DNA from: Plantago major
Lineage: Eukaryota; Streptophyta; Magnoliopsida; Lamiales; Plantaginaceae
Length of the DNA stretch: 64,000 bases
NCBI GenBank assembly: GCA_026545765.1
Contig: CM048842.1
Coordinates: 72,405,871 to 72,469,870 of the forward strand
Reading direction: 5' to 3'
Under the pieces are notes generated by a model. It saw only the letters and a program-made list of their open reading frames with translations. It was not told the origin of the DNA and ran no database searches. Made by a program: the position numbers and the translations under genes. This document shows, piece after piece, positions 23,776 to 38,090 of the stretch (position 1 is the stretch's first letter; each line of letters opens with the position of its first letter).

Positions 23776-24324
23776 ATGGCTACTAAAACACAACTCTTAG
23801 CGCTTCTCTCCTTCTCCCTCCTCATTTCGGCCTCTTTCTCCCACCGGTCTCGACACCCTTGTAAAGAACTCGTGTTCTATTTCCATGACATCCTCTTCTT
23901 AGGGTATAATTACAACAATGCCACTGCTGCGATAGTTGCTTCCCCTTCATGGGGCAACAAGACCGCAATGGCCACACCAAACAATTTTGGGGACATGGTA
24001 GTGTTCGATGACCCCATTACCCTTGACAACAACTTGCACTCGCCCTCAGTAGGGCGAGCCCAAGGCACTTACTTCTACACTCAAAAGAGTATATACGGTG
24101 CATGGCTTGAATTCTCATTCTTGTTCAATTCAACAGAATACATGGGAACATTAAATTTTGCAGGGAGTGATCCGCTAATGAACAAGACTAGAGACATTTC
24201 GGTTATTGGTGGTACCGGAGATTTCTTCATGACTAGGGGGATTGCGACTTTGATGACCGATGCCTTCGAAGGGGATGTTTACTTCAGGCTTCGTGTTGAC
24301 ATTAAGTTGTATGAGTGTTGGTAA
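23776..24324 (+). CDS. dirigent protein, DIR-a (pinoresinol-type) subfamily
   Basis: An intronless frame of 182 residues. Residues 1-22 are a hydrophobic signal peptide (LLALLSFSLLISASFS), so the protein is secreted to the apoplast. The mature part shows the dirigent beta-barrel pattern: FYFHDIL (D38), GRAQGTYFY (about 93-101), FNSTEYMGTLN and VIGGTGDFFMTRGIA (D149, R154), ending DIKLYEC. C29 and C181 match the conserved disulfide pair, and several N-glycosylation sequons are present (N48, N61, N118, N136). Dirigent proteins have no oxidising activity of their own and steer coupling of coniferyl alcohol radicals to one lignan stereoisomer. The D and R residues match those important in AtDIR6-like enzymes, suggesting a pinoresinol-forming type, but stereochemistry cannot be read here. 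The start at 23776 is chosen because the in-frame upstream codons have no ATG. Confidence 0.93.
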   Translation: MATKTQLLALLSFSLLISASFSHRSRHPCKELVFYFHDILFLGYNYNNATAAIVASPSWGNKTAMATPNNFGDMVVFDDPITLDNNLHSPSVGRAQGTYFYTQKSIYGAWLEFSFLFNSTEYMGTLNFAGSDPLMNKTRDISVIGGTGDFFMTRGIATLMTDAFEGDVYFRLRVDIKLYECW

Positions 24325-24514
24325 ATAGATTACAATTTGGTGGGTTGATACACATGATGTCTTGAGACTCTAGACTCGAGATAAATTTAATTTCGTGTTG
24401 GATTCGAACTTGTCTTGGAATAATTTTGTACTATGATTAATCTGATGATGTCATCTGATAATGATTCTCCTTTAATAATAGTACCACGTGTTGGGGATTT
24501 TTTTTTTTTTTTTT

Positions 24515-24632
24515 GGTAAATGATAATGCTAAAGTAATTTTATTTTTATAGATTTAATATGTGTCACAAAAAGCGTAAGTGTTACAAATAACTAAAATTG
24601 CTTTGGCATTATGCTCGAGTATTATCATTAGC
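24515..24632. mobile_element. small MITE-like inverted repeat
   Basis: GGTAAATGATAATGCTAAAG at the left is mirrored by a diverged complement ending ATTATCATTAGCC, with AAAATTGCTTTGGCAT just inside. It sits next to a T18 tract, so target duplications cannot be defined. Likely a short DNA-transposon derivative of unknown superfamily. Confidence 0.4.
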
Positions 24633-25213
24633 CTTTTATTTTTCCCACACTGCAATGCAATGATACAATGTCACTTTTAATACAGTATATGTTCAATTTC
24701 AATATAGAACAACAACCACCTCGATATTTAAATACTCCGGTCAATTTTCCGACTAAATTGATGAGTGTCAACCGGAATACGCATTTTTTCCGTTAATTTT
24801 TTTAGAACTCAATTAAAATTCATCTGTTAAAGTCGTATGCCAAACATTACTTAAGAGTTTATTAGTATCGAGAGGTTTGTGGCACCCCTAACTCTCGGCT
24901 AGGCATCCTGTGCCTAGACATACTTGGACGATCAGGCAATGGGGTGCCCAATTATTTAATCCGATCTGTTATGGAGAAAATTTTACACTTTATAAAAAAA
25001 AAGAGAGAAAGTCCATGGAATGTGGATTCCTTGTTTTTTCAAAAATAGTTTATCGAGGAAAATATGCCTTTCTGTTTTTTCTTTCATTTCGAGTTTCTGT
25101 TTAAGGGGTTTCCTTTCAGAAGCTCTGATATTTGCAATTGAGGACTTCTCCATCCCAGCTCAGTCCTGCCCATAATTGTGATATTCATTATTGAAATCTA
25201 TTGTAGCTTGTAA
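24633..25213. other. intergenic, no gene recognised
   Basis: Nothing identifiable between the small inverted repeat and the first tRNA gene. The frame at 24910-25104 matches no family I know. Confidence 0.4.
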
Positions 25214-25285
25214 GCGTTTGTAGTCCAACGGTTAGGATAATTGCCTTCCAAGCAATAGACCCGGGTTTGACTCCCGGCAAACGCA
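25214..25285 (+). tRNA. tRNA-Gly: tRNA-Gly (TCC), T-loop variant
   Basis: 72 nt folding as a cloverleaf: acceptor stem GCGTTTG/CAAACGC with discriminator A, and an anticodon loop CTTCCAA giving anticodon TCC at 25247-25249 (position 34-36), which reads GGA/GGG glycine codons. A short T run follows (ATTTT), suitable for pol III termination. It differs from the second copy at 27267 by one base: T instead of C at 25268, in the T loop. That base is the normally invariant C56 of the T loop and part of the internal B-box promoter, so this copy may be poorly transcribed or folded. Confidence 0.93.
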
Positions 25286-25935
25286 ATTTTGAATCTTGAA
25301 ATGCATCTTTGAAATTTCGAAAGCAACCTTTCACTGCAAAGAACATTGTTCAAACTTCAAAACTATTGTTTTTGTGGTCGACTATTAGGGAAGCTAAAGG
25401 TACAAACATGAGGTGTTGGAATCGAGTCCTCATAGTGGAGTGATGTATTATTATGCTAGTTGATTTATCACTAATTGTATATGTAGATGTCGAATTCTAA
25501 AAAAAAAAAATCTCCCGGTTTACACATACACAATATTAAGAATGTTCAAAGTGATTCTACTTAAAGTCAAGATCGAAACGAGCTTGAATCAAGATAATGA
25601 TAAAGAATATTTAAAGTGATCCAAGTTAAAACCAATAAAAGAGTTTGCTTCTATCAAGTGCTAAGAATGAAAGTTCAAATCCATTTTTAAAGTAACGGTT
25701 TCGAAGTAAAAAGGATGGAGAGAAGAACTTCTAAAGAGAATGAACGGACGAAAAATTGGATCAAAGTGCGAATGTTCTAAATTGGACGTACCTTGGGAGT
25801 TGGGAAGTATGAGTCTCCTTTTATATTGATTTATTATTATGCATGAATGATCAATGTACTTATTGGAATAAATGGGTCTAATATGATTTTATATGGGTTT
25901 AATATGAATTGATTGCGTGTATAAGTTGGTACTAA

Positions 25936-26627
25936 GGCCATCTCCAGCATTTGCAACTCTCTGCAACCCACTATCTCCACTACGTCAGCATTCCACTCAC
26001 TGCAACTCACTTTGCAACTCTTCACAATTCTCTACTCTAACAGTGATGCCCAAAATCTATTTTCTTTTAACATTTCTTTCAAACTTAATTAGTCATTTCA
26101 TTTTCTTTTCTCATTTCCTTTTAAACTTTATTCTTGACTTTATTTTAAATGTAATTAATTAATTATAACAAAATCACATTAATTTTTTTAAAATACATTA
26201 CTTGAAAATAAAAATTACATTACTTAAAAAAACTATAATACTTAAAATTGAAAATTACAATACTTGAAATTGAAAATTACAATAATTGAAAATGAAAATT
26301 ACAACAATTAAAATACTACATTCTACAAGTATAATTTTAAATTCAAATAATATGTATTTTAAATTTGAGAAGTAATGTATAAGTATATTTCTATTGCTAC
26401 ATATAATTATTATCATATGGAAATATTCAAGAAAAATGAAAAAGAATAAAAAAGATAAAAGTAGAAAAGATGAAAGAAAACAATAAAAGAGGAAAGGAAA
26501 CAAGAAAAGAAAAGAAAACAAGAAATGAAAACAAAAAATAAAAATAAAAAAAAACTCAATATTTGCCGATTTGGGATCCTGAGTCCAATCGAGGTCCAGC
26601 AGTGTTGCAACACTGCTGGAGTTGCTC
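25936..26627. mobile_element. PIF/Harbinger-type non-autonomous element, 692 bp
   Basis: The ends GGCCATCTCCAGCATTTGCA and, reverse-complemented, GAGCAACTCCAGCAGTGTTG form an imperfect terminal inverted repeat. TAA duplications flank it (25933-25935, 26628-26630). The interior is a simple A/T-rich sequence with repeated GAAAATTACAATA units and no transposase. Termini of the CATCTCCA type are widespread in plant MITEs. Confidence 0.72.
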
Positions 26628-26903
26628 TAATCTTACCATATTGAGCCCCATTAAGTCTCGGGTAACGCATGCGTTGGAGTGGATTGCGACTGAGTTTAAA
26701 GTTGATATGATTCAATATACTAAGACTTCATAGTTCAAGACAATGTCTTAGATTTCATGTCACAAAACGTTAAGTGTTTTTCACTGCAAAAATTAGTGTT
26801 CTAGACAATGCATGTTATTTGTTGTTCTTAATGCCATGTTCGTCGAGTGCGATTTTAGTTTTAAAAGCATTAAATGATCACGAATTTTAAAGTGTTCACT
26901 CTT

Positions 26904-27102
26904 TTTTTTTTTTTTTCCCTTGAGATACAATATTACAATTACAATACTTATCATTTGACAAATTTTATCTTCAATAAATCTCTAATAATAATTTCAATCA
27001 TTCTCTATACAGAGAAATAAATCACCAATTTCGAAAATCGAACCAGTGACGTCTTGGGTACGGAGTGTCTTAGCTTGCCACTCGGCTACAAACGCTTTAA
27101 CT
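26904..27102 (-). mobile_element. tRNA-derived SINE
   Basis: On the minus strand the head reads GCGTTTGTAGCCGAGTGGCA, with an A box (TAGCCGAGTGGCAAG, 27088-27074) and a B box (GGTTCGATTTTC, 27044-27033). An AT-rich body follows, ending in an oligo(A) tail (the T run at 26904-26916). A perfect 15-bp target duplication AAAGTGTTCACTCTT flanks it (26889-26903 and 27103-27117), the hallmark of LINE-mediated insertion. Identical duplications indicate a fairly young insertion. Confidence 0.9.
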
Positions 27103-27266
27103 AAAGTGTTCACTCTTAAATGTTATGATAATTATTGGTTTTTATTCCAACTCCATTAAATTAAGTTGATATTCATTTGTTAAAACCTCGAAGTCATCTA
27201 CTTTTACTTTATGTAGAACATTTAGTTAGTAATGAATTGATGTTTAATTCTTGAATATTGCATGAA

Positions 27267-27338
27267 GCGTTTGTAGTCCAACGGTTAGGATAATTGCCTT
27301 CCAAGCAATAGACCCGGGTTCGACTCCCGGCAAACGCA
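27267..27338 (+). tRNA. tRNA-Gly: tRNA-Gly (TCC)
   Basis: 72 nt, identical to the copy at 25214 except for the canonical C at 27321 in the T loop (GGTTCGACTCC B box). The anticodon TCC is at 27300-27302. A-box TAGTCCAACGGTTAGG and B box are both intact, and ATTTT follows as a pol III stop. I expect this copy to be functional. Confidence 0.97.
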
Positions 27339-28126
27339 ATTTTGAGCGACTCATTTATTTTCTGTTACCATTTTGATCCCCGCACTGCTCACACTTATGT
27401 TATGAACTTGTGAAGAAACAGAAAGCACCTTTGACACGTGAAAATTGCCAAAGGATGTGACAAGGATAGGCAAGTGAATTTGGTTGGCAAAGCATACCTT
27501 TACAACCAAAACAAAACTTTATTAAATAAATATCCTTGATATTATCTAAATTCCTAGTTTTTTTCTTTTTCCTTTTAAAATACATGCATTAAGGAATTAA
27601 GGAAAGATATACGATGGTGAAGCAGGCTGAATATGGTCTGAAAATAAATTGCAATCAGTATCACATTTTCATTGTTAGATGTCTAGAATACAATATTATT
27701 TTTATTTATAATAGTCTTATAAAGCCACAACACATGAACCATACAAGTTAAACCAAAATACATTTGAACCATACTTTTTCTTTTGTTTTTTTTTTAATCT
27801 AGTGAAATCTGAAGACATAAATGATCATGTTTGCGAAATATAAGTGTGAATTTTCAATTTTAATATGGTATGATAATATGTCCAAAAGGGTGATGGTTTA
27901 AGCCGATAAAATGTACATCCTTGGATTGAATCAAGTGATAGCGCGAGTAGTAGTTCATCTCAACGACTCCACACGAGGAAAACACCACCACCAGTTAGTG
28001 TAAATATCTCGAGAGGGGCAATAAAGTCATTCACATTTCGGACACATTAAAACCCAATTTGACTAGAAAGAGAAAAAAAATCTCAGAGCGACCCACCCAC
28101 CCACCCAATCCACAGAAATCAATTCA
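27339..28126. other. CDPK upstream region
   Basis: Contains the promoter and leader of the kinase gene. No convincing TATA box close to the start. The leader just before the ATG is rich in CCCACCCACCCACC (28091-28106). Nothing else identified. Confidence 0.4.
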
Positions 28127-32263
<4,137 letters not shown>

Positions 32264-32474
32264 ATCATGTACGTGATTGTGGCCGTAGGAGCACACTTTC
32301 TCACATGTTCCTTTCCATTTATCTGTATAACCACATTGTGCGTTACTACTTGCGACAGATTTATCTGCCTACTTAATGCCTGCAGATTTTGTTGTGCGTA
32401 AAATGGATTTTACAAAATATTTTCTTCTAGTTTCTTGTTAAGATTGTTTGGAGGAACGAGGCGATTTGTTTTGT

Positions 32475-32593
32475 GAATTGATATAGATAGAGAGGGCATT
32501 TTTTGTTAAAAAGCAGAGCAGAAGTGTATTAATACATATTTTTGTGACACTTATAACCTGCCATTAACAAAAAGCCTCTTTCTATATCAATTC
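32475..32593. mobile_element. MITE-like inverted repeat (GAATTGATATAG family)
   Basis: The ends GAATTGATATAGATAGAGAG and its mirror CTCTTTCTATATCAATTC enclose 119 bp with a TTTTTGTTAA / TTAACAAAAA inner pair. It lies 210 bases after the CDPK stop codon and may be within the 3' UTR. A second member is at 43530-43654. Target duplication unclear. Confidence 0.6.
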
Positions 32594-34816
32594 CTATTTG
32601 TAGTTTCACAGTTGCAACGTAGATGCTGAAACCATGTGCTTGATTTTATGGGTGTCAAGTGTCAACAACATTCGCACAAAATTCTGAGCTAGTTTCTGGT
32701 TTTGTTGTAAATATGAAAGGATTGTTGATGATACTTTGTACATTTTGGTGATCAGGGCTGTTTAATGGTAACTGTGTGTTGTTGTGGGGCCCTTGCAATA
32801 TAGGGAAGGATATGAACCACGCAACTTTTGTTAAAGACGGTGTAAAAGTGACTACATGTATTGTAGTATTTGTTTAATTAGACGTTTGCATAGTTTACGT
32901 TATTTCTGAAAAAGACGGTGTAAAAGTGATATTTGCGATCCGCCATCTGTAACCACTTGGAGACGTGCAATATTAATTTCCACACGTTTAATGTTACAAA
33001 AGGTTGCAAACGCTGGTCAAGAGTAACAAAAAATGAACCCATCCATGTTACAATGATTCCACACCAAAGTTTTCAAGGAAACCAAATCTAGATAGACATT
33101 GAGCTCAGCTCCCTTTTGACCGCCCAACTGATTAAATATATCCGGAATATGTCACAAATAACTTGTTTACTTTTATCACGCAATATATGGAATGCAGTCT
33201 ACTATATACTAGTAATAATACAAATGGTTAGGTTGTTGTGAGAACTAATGACTACACTACTCGAGAAACCAAGAGAATATTTGACATATTCTAGAAAAAA
33301 TTGGAAAAATATATCACCTTGCTAAAATGCTAACAATCCATGAGCGTTTCCTTATAAGTCGTCAATTTTTTTCTGTACGTCTAGCTAACAATTTCAAATT
33401 TGTTCAAACTTGAAATTTTTAATGGGGTCCGATGAAATCCGAACCGTACAACTTACAACTACATCATGATATTATTTACAGATATATAGATAGTAGTGTA
33501 CTAAAAAAATGGATTGCATTCAAAGTAATAATGGTAGTACCACTTTTTTTTTCAATTTGTCTCGACTCTACAAATGATGAAAAATTCAAGTGTTCACCTC
33601 TCACTGTAATGTAGTTCACACCGCGGCCCATCACATCTGATGATGGTATCAAGTGTAGCACGTGCCTAACAAACCTCGAATGATATTGGTACGGCATGTG
33701 ACTCAAATCTCAATATTTGTACATGCCAATTAATGCTTGTTGAAATGATTTATTTAAAATATAATTATATTGTTGTGAAAATAAATACTGGTTTGCTTTA
33801 CTATTCATGATACTTCTACTCCTAAAGTTTATAAGTGTTGAATTGGAAAATGTGTGCTGGAAGAATTTCAAATTCTTCCATATGATAACACGAATCTTGA
33901 CTTTCACCTCACTATGGATCATTGGTGATAACGCTTTTCAAAATTTCCAAATTCATTCCAACCTCCCTTTATGAGTTATGAGTTACGAATTCTAAAGTCA
34001 AGGGCGGTGATATTATAAGGGAAAAGAAAAAAAAATAAATGAAAATTACAAAAAAGTTCAACTCTATTGTTTATGGAATAGCAAATCTTTGCCCTTTCTG
34101 GTCAATGATGTAAATTAATTCTTTAGTTTAATGTTATCTTTTATTTACTAAAAAAAATCAAATTTTTGGAAAAAAATTCATTTTCTCCCCCTTTAAGTTT
34201 GTATAAACTTTACCCCTGATGTTTACTCATGTGCAATTTCCCCTAAAGTTTTAAAAATTTGTGCGTTTAAACTATGATTTTTTTTAAAATCTCTTGGTGG
34301 AGATTGTACCAACACTTAGTGGCGGCATAGAATATAAGTTAGGAGGTGTGAAAATACTTTAGGAATTTAGATTGGACAAAATACTAAACTCTTAATGATA
34401 AAATATCGTACATATTTTAAAAGTTTAGACGGGGCAACCACCTCTACACCCACCCTCCCTGAATCATCCATAATAAAACTCAAGATCAGAATTAATATGA
34501 TAGATGACCTGAACTTATAAATGTGATATTTTCCTTCAATTCGATTTGCGATCCAATCATTGTTGATAACTAGGAAATTAATTAACGGTACCTAACACTA
34601 TTAATTAAATTCATAACTACAAGTATCATAGAGCTAGATCACTATTTTGTTTCAGAGGGAAACAAACTTTAAGTACATTAATACTAGCTTACCTACAACA
34701 TTCATGGCAAAATCAAGTCACAAGATTATTTCTTGTCATTCCACACTTTCGACATGTCATTGTTTTCTCTGTTTATATATGTAAGTTTGCATATTTCTGT
34801 TGCTAATTTGTCCAAA
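32594..34816. other. intergenic between CDPK and GH5 genes
   Basis: No gene recognised. At about 34316-34480 there are fragments resembling hAT ends (TTAGTGGCGGCATAG, then CGGGGCAACCACC and CACCCTCCCTGAATC), too decayed to bound. An upstream ORF (34704-34781) precedes the GH5 start codon and might affect its translation if transcribed. Confidence 0.4.
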
Positions 34817-36646
34817 ATGGCTATCTGCACAAAATATGTAGCTATTTTCGTGTTTCTTGTCCTTCGAATAGCACCATTTTGCGATTCTAACCCTCTTTCA
34901 ACAAGTTCCAGATGGATAGTTGATCAGGCGACTGGCAGAAGAGTGAAATTAGCATGTGCCAATTGGGTGTCACATTTAGAACCCATGATTCCAGAGGGGC
35001 TTGAGAAGAAGCCCGTGAAGTTTATAGCAGCTCAAATACGAGCCGCGCGATTCAACTGTGTGCGGTTTACTTGGGCTACGTTCATGTTCACCAGGACAGA
35101 ATATGGGAACCTCACAGTTTCACAATCACTTGATAAGTTTGGGTTGAAAGCTGCAAAGGTAGGCTTTTATAAACATAATCGTCAATTTCTTAATATGAAC
35201 GTTGTGTCGGTTCACCAGGCAGTGGTTGATGAACTTGGGAGGCATCATCTCAAGGTTGTGCTTGACAACCATATTAGCAAACCACAGTGGTGTTGTAGCG
35301 GTAATGATGGGAACGGGTTCTTCGGGGATGCTACTTTCGACCCAAAAGAGTGGTTATTAGGCCTTCAAGTTGTTGCAAGGACATACAAGAACCATCCTGC
35401 TGTGAGTACATTCTGTTTTTCTCTGTGTTAAAGCAGAACATTCTGTTTGAATGCACTTGTTAATTTTGTTCTACATGTTGGAATATACAGGTTATTGGTA
35501 TGAGTATGAGGAACGAGCTAAGAGGGCCACGTGAAAACGAGCCAGATTGGTATAGGTACATGCAAGAGGGAGCTCTAACAATTCATAAAGAAAATCCTAA
35601 TGCTCTTGTGATAGTTTCAGGGTTACACTATGATACCATCCTTTCCTTCTTGAAATTGAAGTCGTTTGGGGTAAATATAAACAACAAGTTGGTGTTTGAA
35701 GCACATTGGTACGCTTTTGGTTATCCAGCTGACGAATGGCTCGCACATTCTAACCAGTTATGTGCTAGAGTAACTAAAAATGCTGAGGATAATTATCTGT
35801 TTCTGATTAGAGGCAACAATTCCTTTCCTCTCATTCTTAGTGAATTCGGAATAGACCAGAGAGGCACGAATGATGCAGATAACAGGTACATAAGTTGCTT
35901 ATTAGCAGCTGTAGCAGAGAATGATATTGATTGGGCGTTGTGGACTTTCCAAGGGAGCTATATTTTGCGCGAAGGGAAGGTGAACTTGGAGGAAGTGTAT
36001 GGTGTGGCTGATCTCAACTGGGATCGTCCTAGAAATCCCGGTTTTCTTGACAGATTGCAACTTTTAAGACAGATTAATCAAGGTACTATTTGCTCTCTGT
36101 CATGATGCACACACCAAGCACTTCTTCCCCTTTTCTTTAAACAGAACATACATTGGCCTAATTGACTTGCACAAATTTACATTTTAAAATCTCCTCTAAG
36201 CATTTAATGTAAATGTCACAGATCCAAATTCGACTAGACCAACGAATTACATATTGTACCACCCTTTTAGTGGCCTATGTGCACACGTTGGAAAGGGCAT
36301 TGTTGTTCTAGGCAATTGCAAGAACGCAGCACGATGGGATCAACACCAAGACAATGGGCCAATAAAGCAAGCAGGCAGTCCTTTTTGCCTAGAAGTGAGA
36401 GGAGATGGTGTCACAGCCCGTGTTTCTAAGAACTGCACGAATAATTGGAAATATGTATCAGCATCCGGGCTACATCTAGCTTCTCAGGATGGACTTGGGA
36501 GATACTTGTGCTTGGAAAAGAATGGTGCTGATGATAGAATTGTGACCAAGAAATGTCTCTGTGTACAAGATAATCTGGCTGATCTTCCTAGCTGTGCTCA
36601 GAATCCAGAAGTACAGTGGTTTAAGTTTGTACCTGCAAATGTGTAG
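34817..36646 (+). CDS. GH5 glycosyl hydrolase with C-terminal ricin-type lectin domain
   Basis: Three exons (34817-35401, 35491-36082, 36222-36646) with GT-AG introns give 533 residues. A signal peptide (AIFVFLVLRIAPFCDS) directs secretion. The GH5 barrel shows RLKL-type start (GRRVKLACANW), LDNHISKPQWCC, the acid/base Glu in SMRNELRGP (E204), EAHWYAF (H267, Y269) and the nucleophile in LSEFGID (E313). Residues 393-533 form a cysteine-rich ricin-B-like beta-trefoil (LYHPFSGLCAHV, CLEVRGDGV, YLCLEKNG). Plant GH5 proteins of this arrangement are annotated as cellulase-like, but their substrates are poorly known. The start at 34817 gives the best signal peptide. An in-frame ATG at 34754 would add 21 residues. 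A decayed tandem copy lies immediately downstream. Confidence 0.93.
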
Positions 36647-36837
36647 AGTAATCTTATGAAAAATCAAGAAATTAATAGCAAGACACAACTTAATTAGAAA
36701 TTTATATATATATGTGCCTGACTGCCTGGCATGCCCAGAATAACCATGTATGAATGGGAACAAGTTCAAATACTCTTCAGCTTTAAAACTGGATTTATGC
36801 ACAAAATTTCAGGTTTTCTTTTTCTGGTTCATATATC

Positions 36838-37452
36838 ACTAACTTGCAACTCAAACGCTCTCTGAACGAGTTCCAGGTTGAGAAGAGTGAATTAGCCTGT
36901 GGCAAGGTTTGGGCTAGATTCATGCTTACTAGACTCGAATATGGGAGCTTCACAGTTTCACAATCATTGGATAAACTTGGTTTAAAAGCTGGCATTTCAA
37001 AACATAACAGGTAATCTTTAAACATGAATGTCTTCGCGGTTCATCAGGCAGTGGTTGATGAAAGTCCTGACTTCCTGGTGATGGTTTCAGGGTTAAACTA
37101 TGATACAGTCCTTTCCTTCTTGGAATCGAAACCACTGGTATAAATGTAGGTAACAAATTAGTTTGGAACGCAATGGTACTCATTTGGTACACCAGCAGTG
37201 AAATGCGACACTCAATCTAATCAGTTACTATGTGCTAATTTAACCCAAAATGCCGAAAAATAACTGTACTTTTCTGGTTAGAGGAAGCAGCTAGCCAATG
37301 TTCCTCCTTTTTCTCGGTGAGTTTGGAATAGACCAAGGGGGCACGAGCGATATCGATAACAGGTACATAACATGTCAGTTAGCTGCATTGGCAGAAAGTG
37401 ACATTGAGTGGGCTTCATGGACTTTTCAAGGAAGCTCTGTAACAGATCAAAT
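36838..37452 (+). pseudogene. decayed tandem copy of the GH5 gene
   Basis: About 600 bases closely resemble the upstream GH5 gene in the same order: a block like MFTRTEYGNLTVSQSLDKFG (near 36920-36985), the VHQAVVDE block (37040-37060), the SGLHYDTILSFL block (37088-37115), and the LSEFGID and ENDIDWALWTFQGS blocks (37315-37435). The stretch with the catalytic NEL acid/base is deleted between 37061 and 37065, stops and frameshifts are scattered through it, and the ricin-like domain is missing. It is therefore a host pseudogene from tandem duplication. Confidence 0.88.
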
Positions 37453-38090
37453 AACAATCATTTTATCATGAATCCGTAACTTTATCAGCTCATTTTATCA
37501 AGGAGAAACTTTAGAATGGTAGATTCGTGCTAGACTCACTCTAGGATGGGATAACTTGTGCAATTGGACTCTAAAAGCTATCAAATCTATCATTTCCAAC
37601 TAATTGATAGTCCCACTCTTATCTAGGTGTGACGTGTGTGGATAACAATACTACTTTATAGCTAAAGTTGTTTCTCTCATAACGAACCGACTACTAATCG
37701 ATTAAAATCTGTACATTTGGACGAGCAAGGTTACTCATAAACTACTAAGGCTCTTTTATCTTCATCTGAAAACTCATTAATTTCAGTTCAGTTCAGTTCA
37801 GCTTAGTTATATTTTATACTAATGCTCAGACGAAAAGAACAAAGTCTAACTGGAAAGTCTCTTATAGTAGCCCACATATCAGTTGGAAATCAATCCATGA
37901 GTAATTACGTTTAGTGGTCGGGTCGTTAATTTCGGACTTGAAATGTATTTTTGACTTATAAAAGTAAAAAAATAAGTGTCAAACCGCAGTGAATTTCAAT
38001 ATCCCAATTGATCAACAAAGCAACTCTTTGTTCTCTGAAAAACGCAGAGAAGGGTTAGAGAAGAAGAATCAGTTGGCTGTGAGACTAAAA
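37453..38090. other. intergenic; promoter region of the HD-domain gene
   Basis: Holds the small Tourist-like MITE at 37749-37846 and, from about 37950, the leader of the HD-domain gene. No other feature seen. Confidence 0.4.
37749..37846. mobile_element. Tourist-like MITE, 98 bp
   Basis: Ends GGCTCTTTTATCTTCATCTG and AGACGAAAAGAACAAAGTC with TAA duplications (37746-37748, 37847-37849). CAGTTCAGTTCAG lies in the middle. Same family as 19433-19594, in the opposite orientation of the core repeat, about 240 bases upstream of the HD-domain gene start. Confidence 0.8.

Noticed and set aside
27061-27102. Possible third tRNA near the tRNA-Gly pair
   Set aside because: The A and B boxes belong to a SINE with an oligo(A) tail and 15-bp duplications. 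No acceptor stem closes a cloverleaf.
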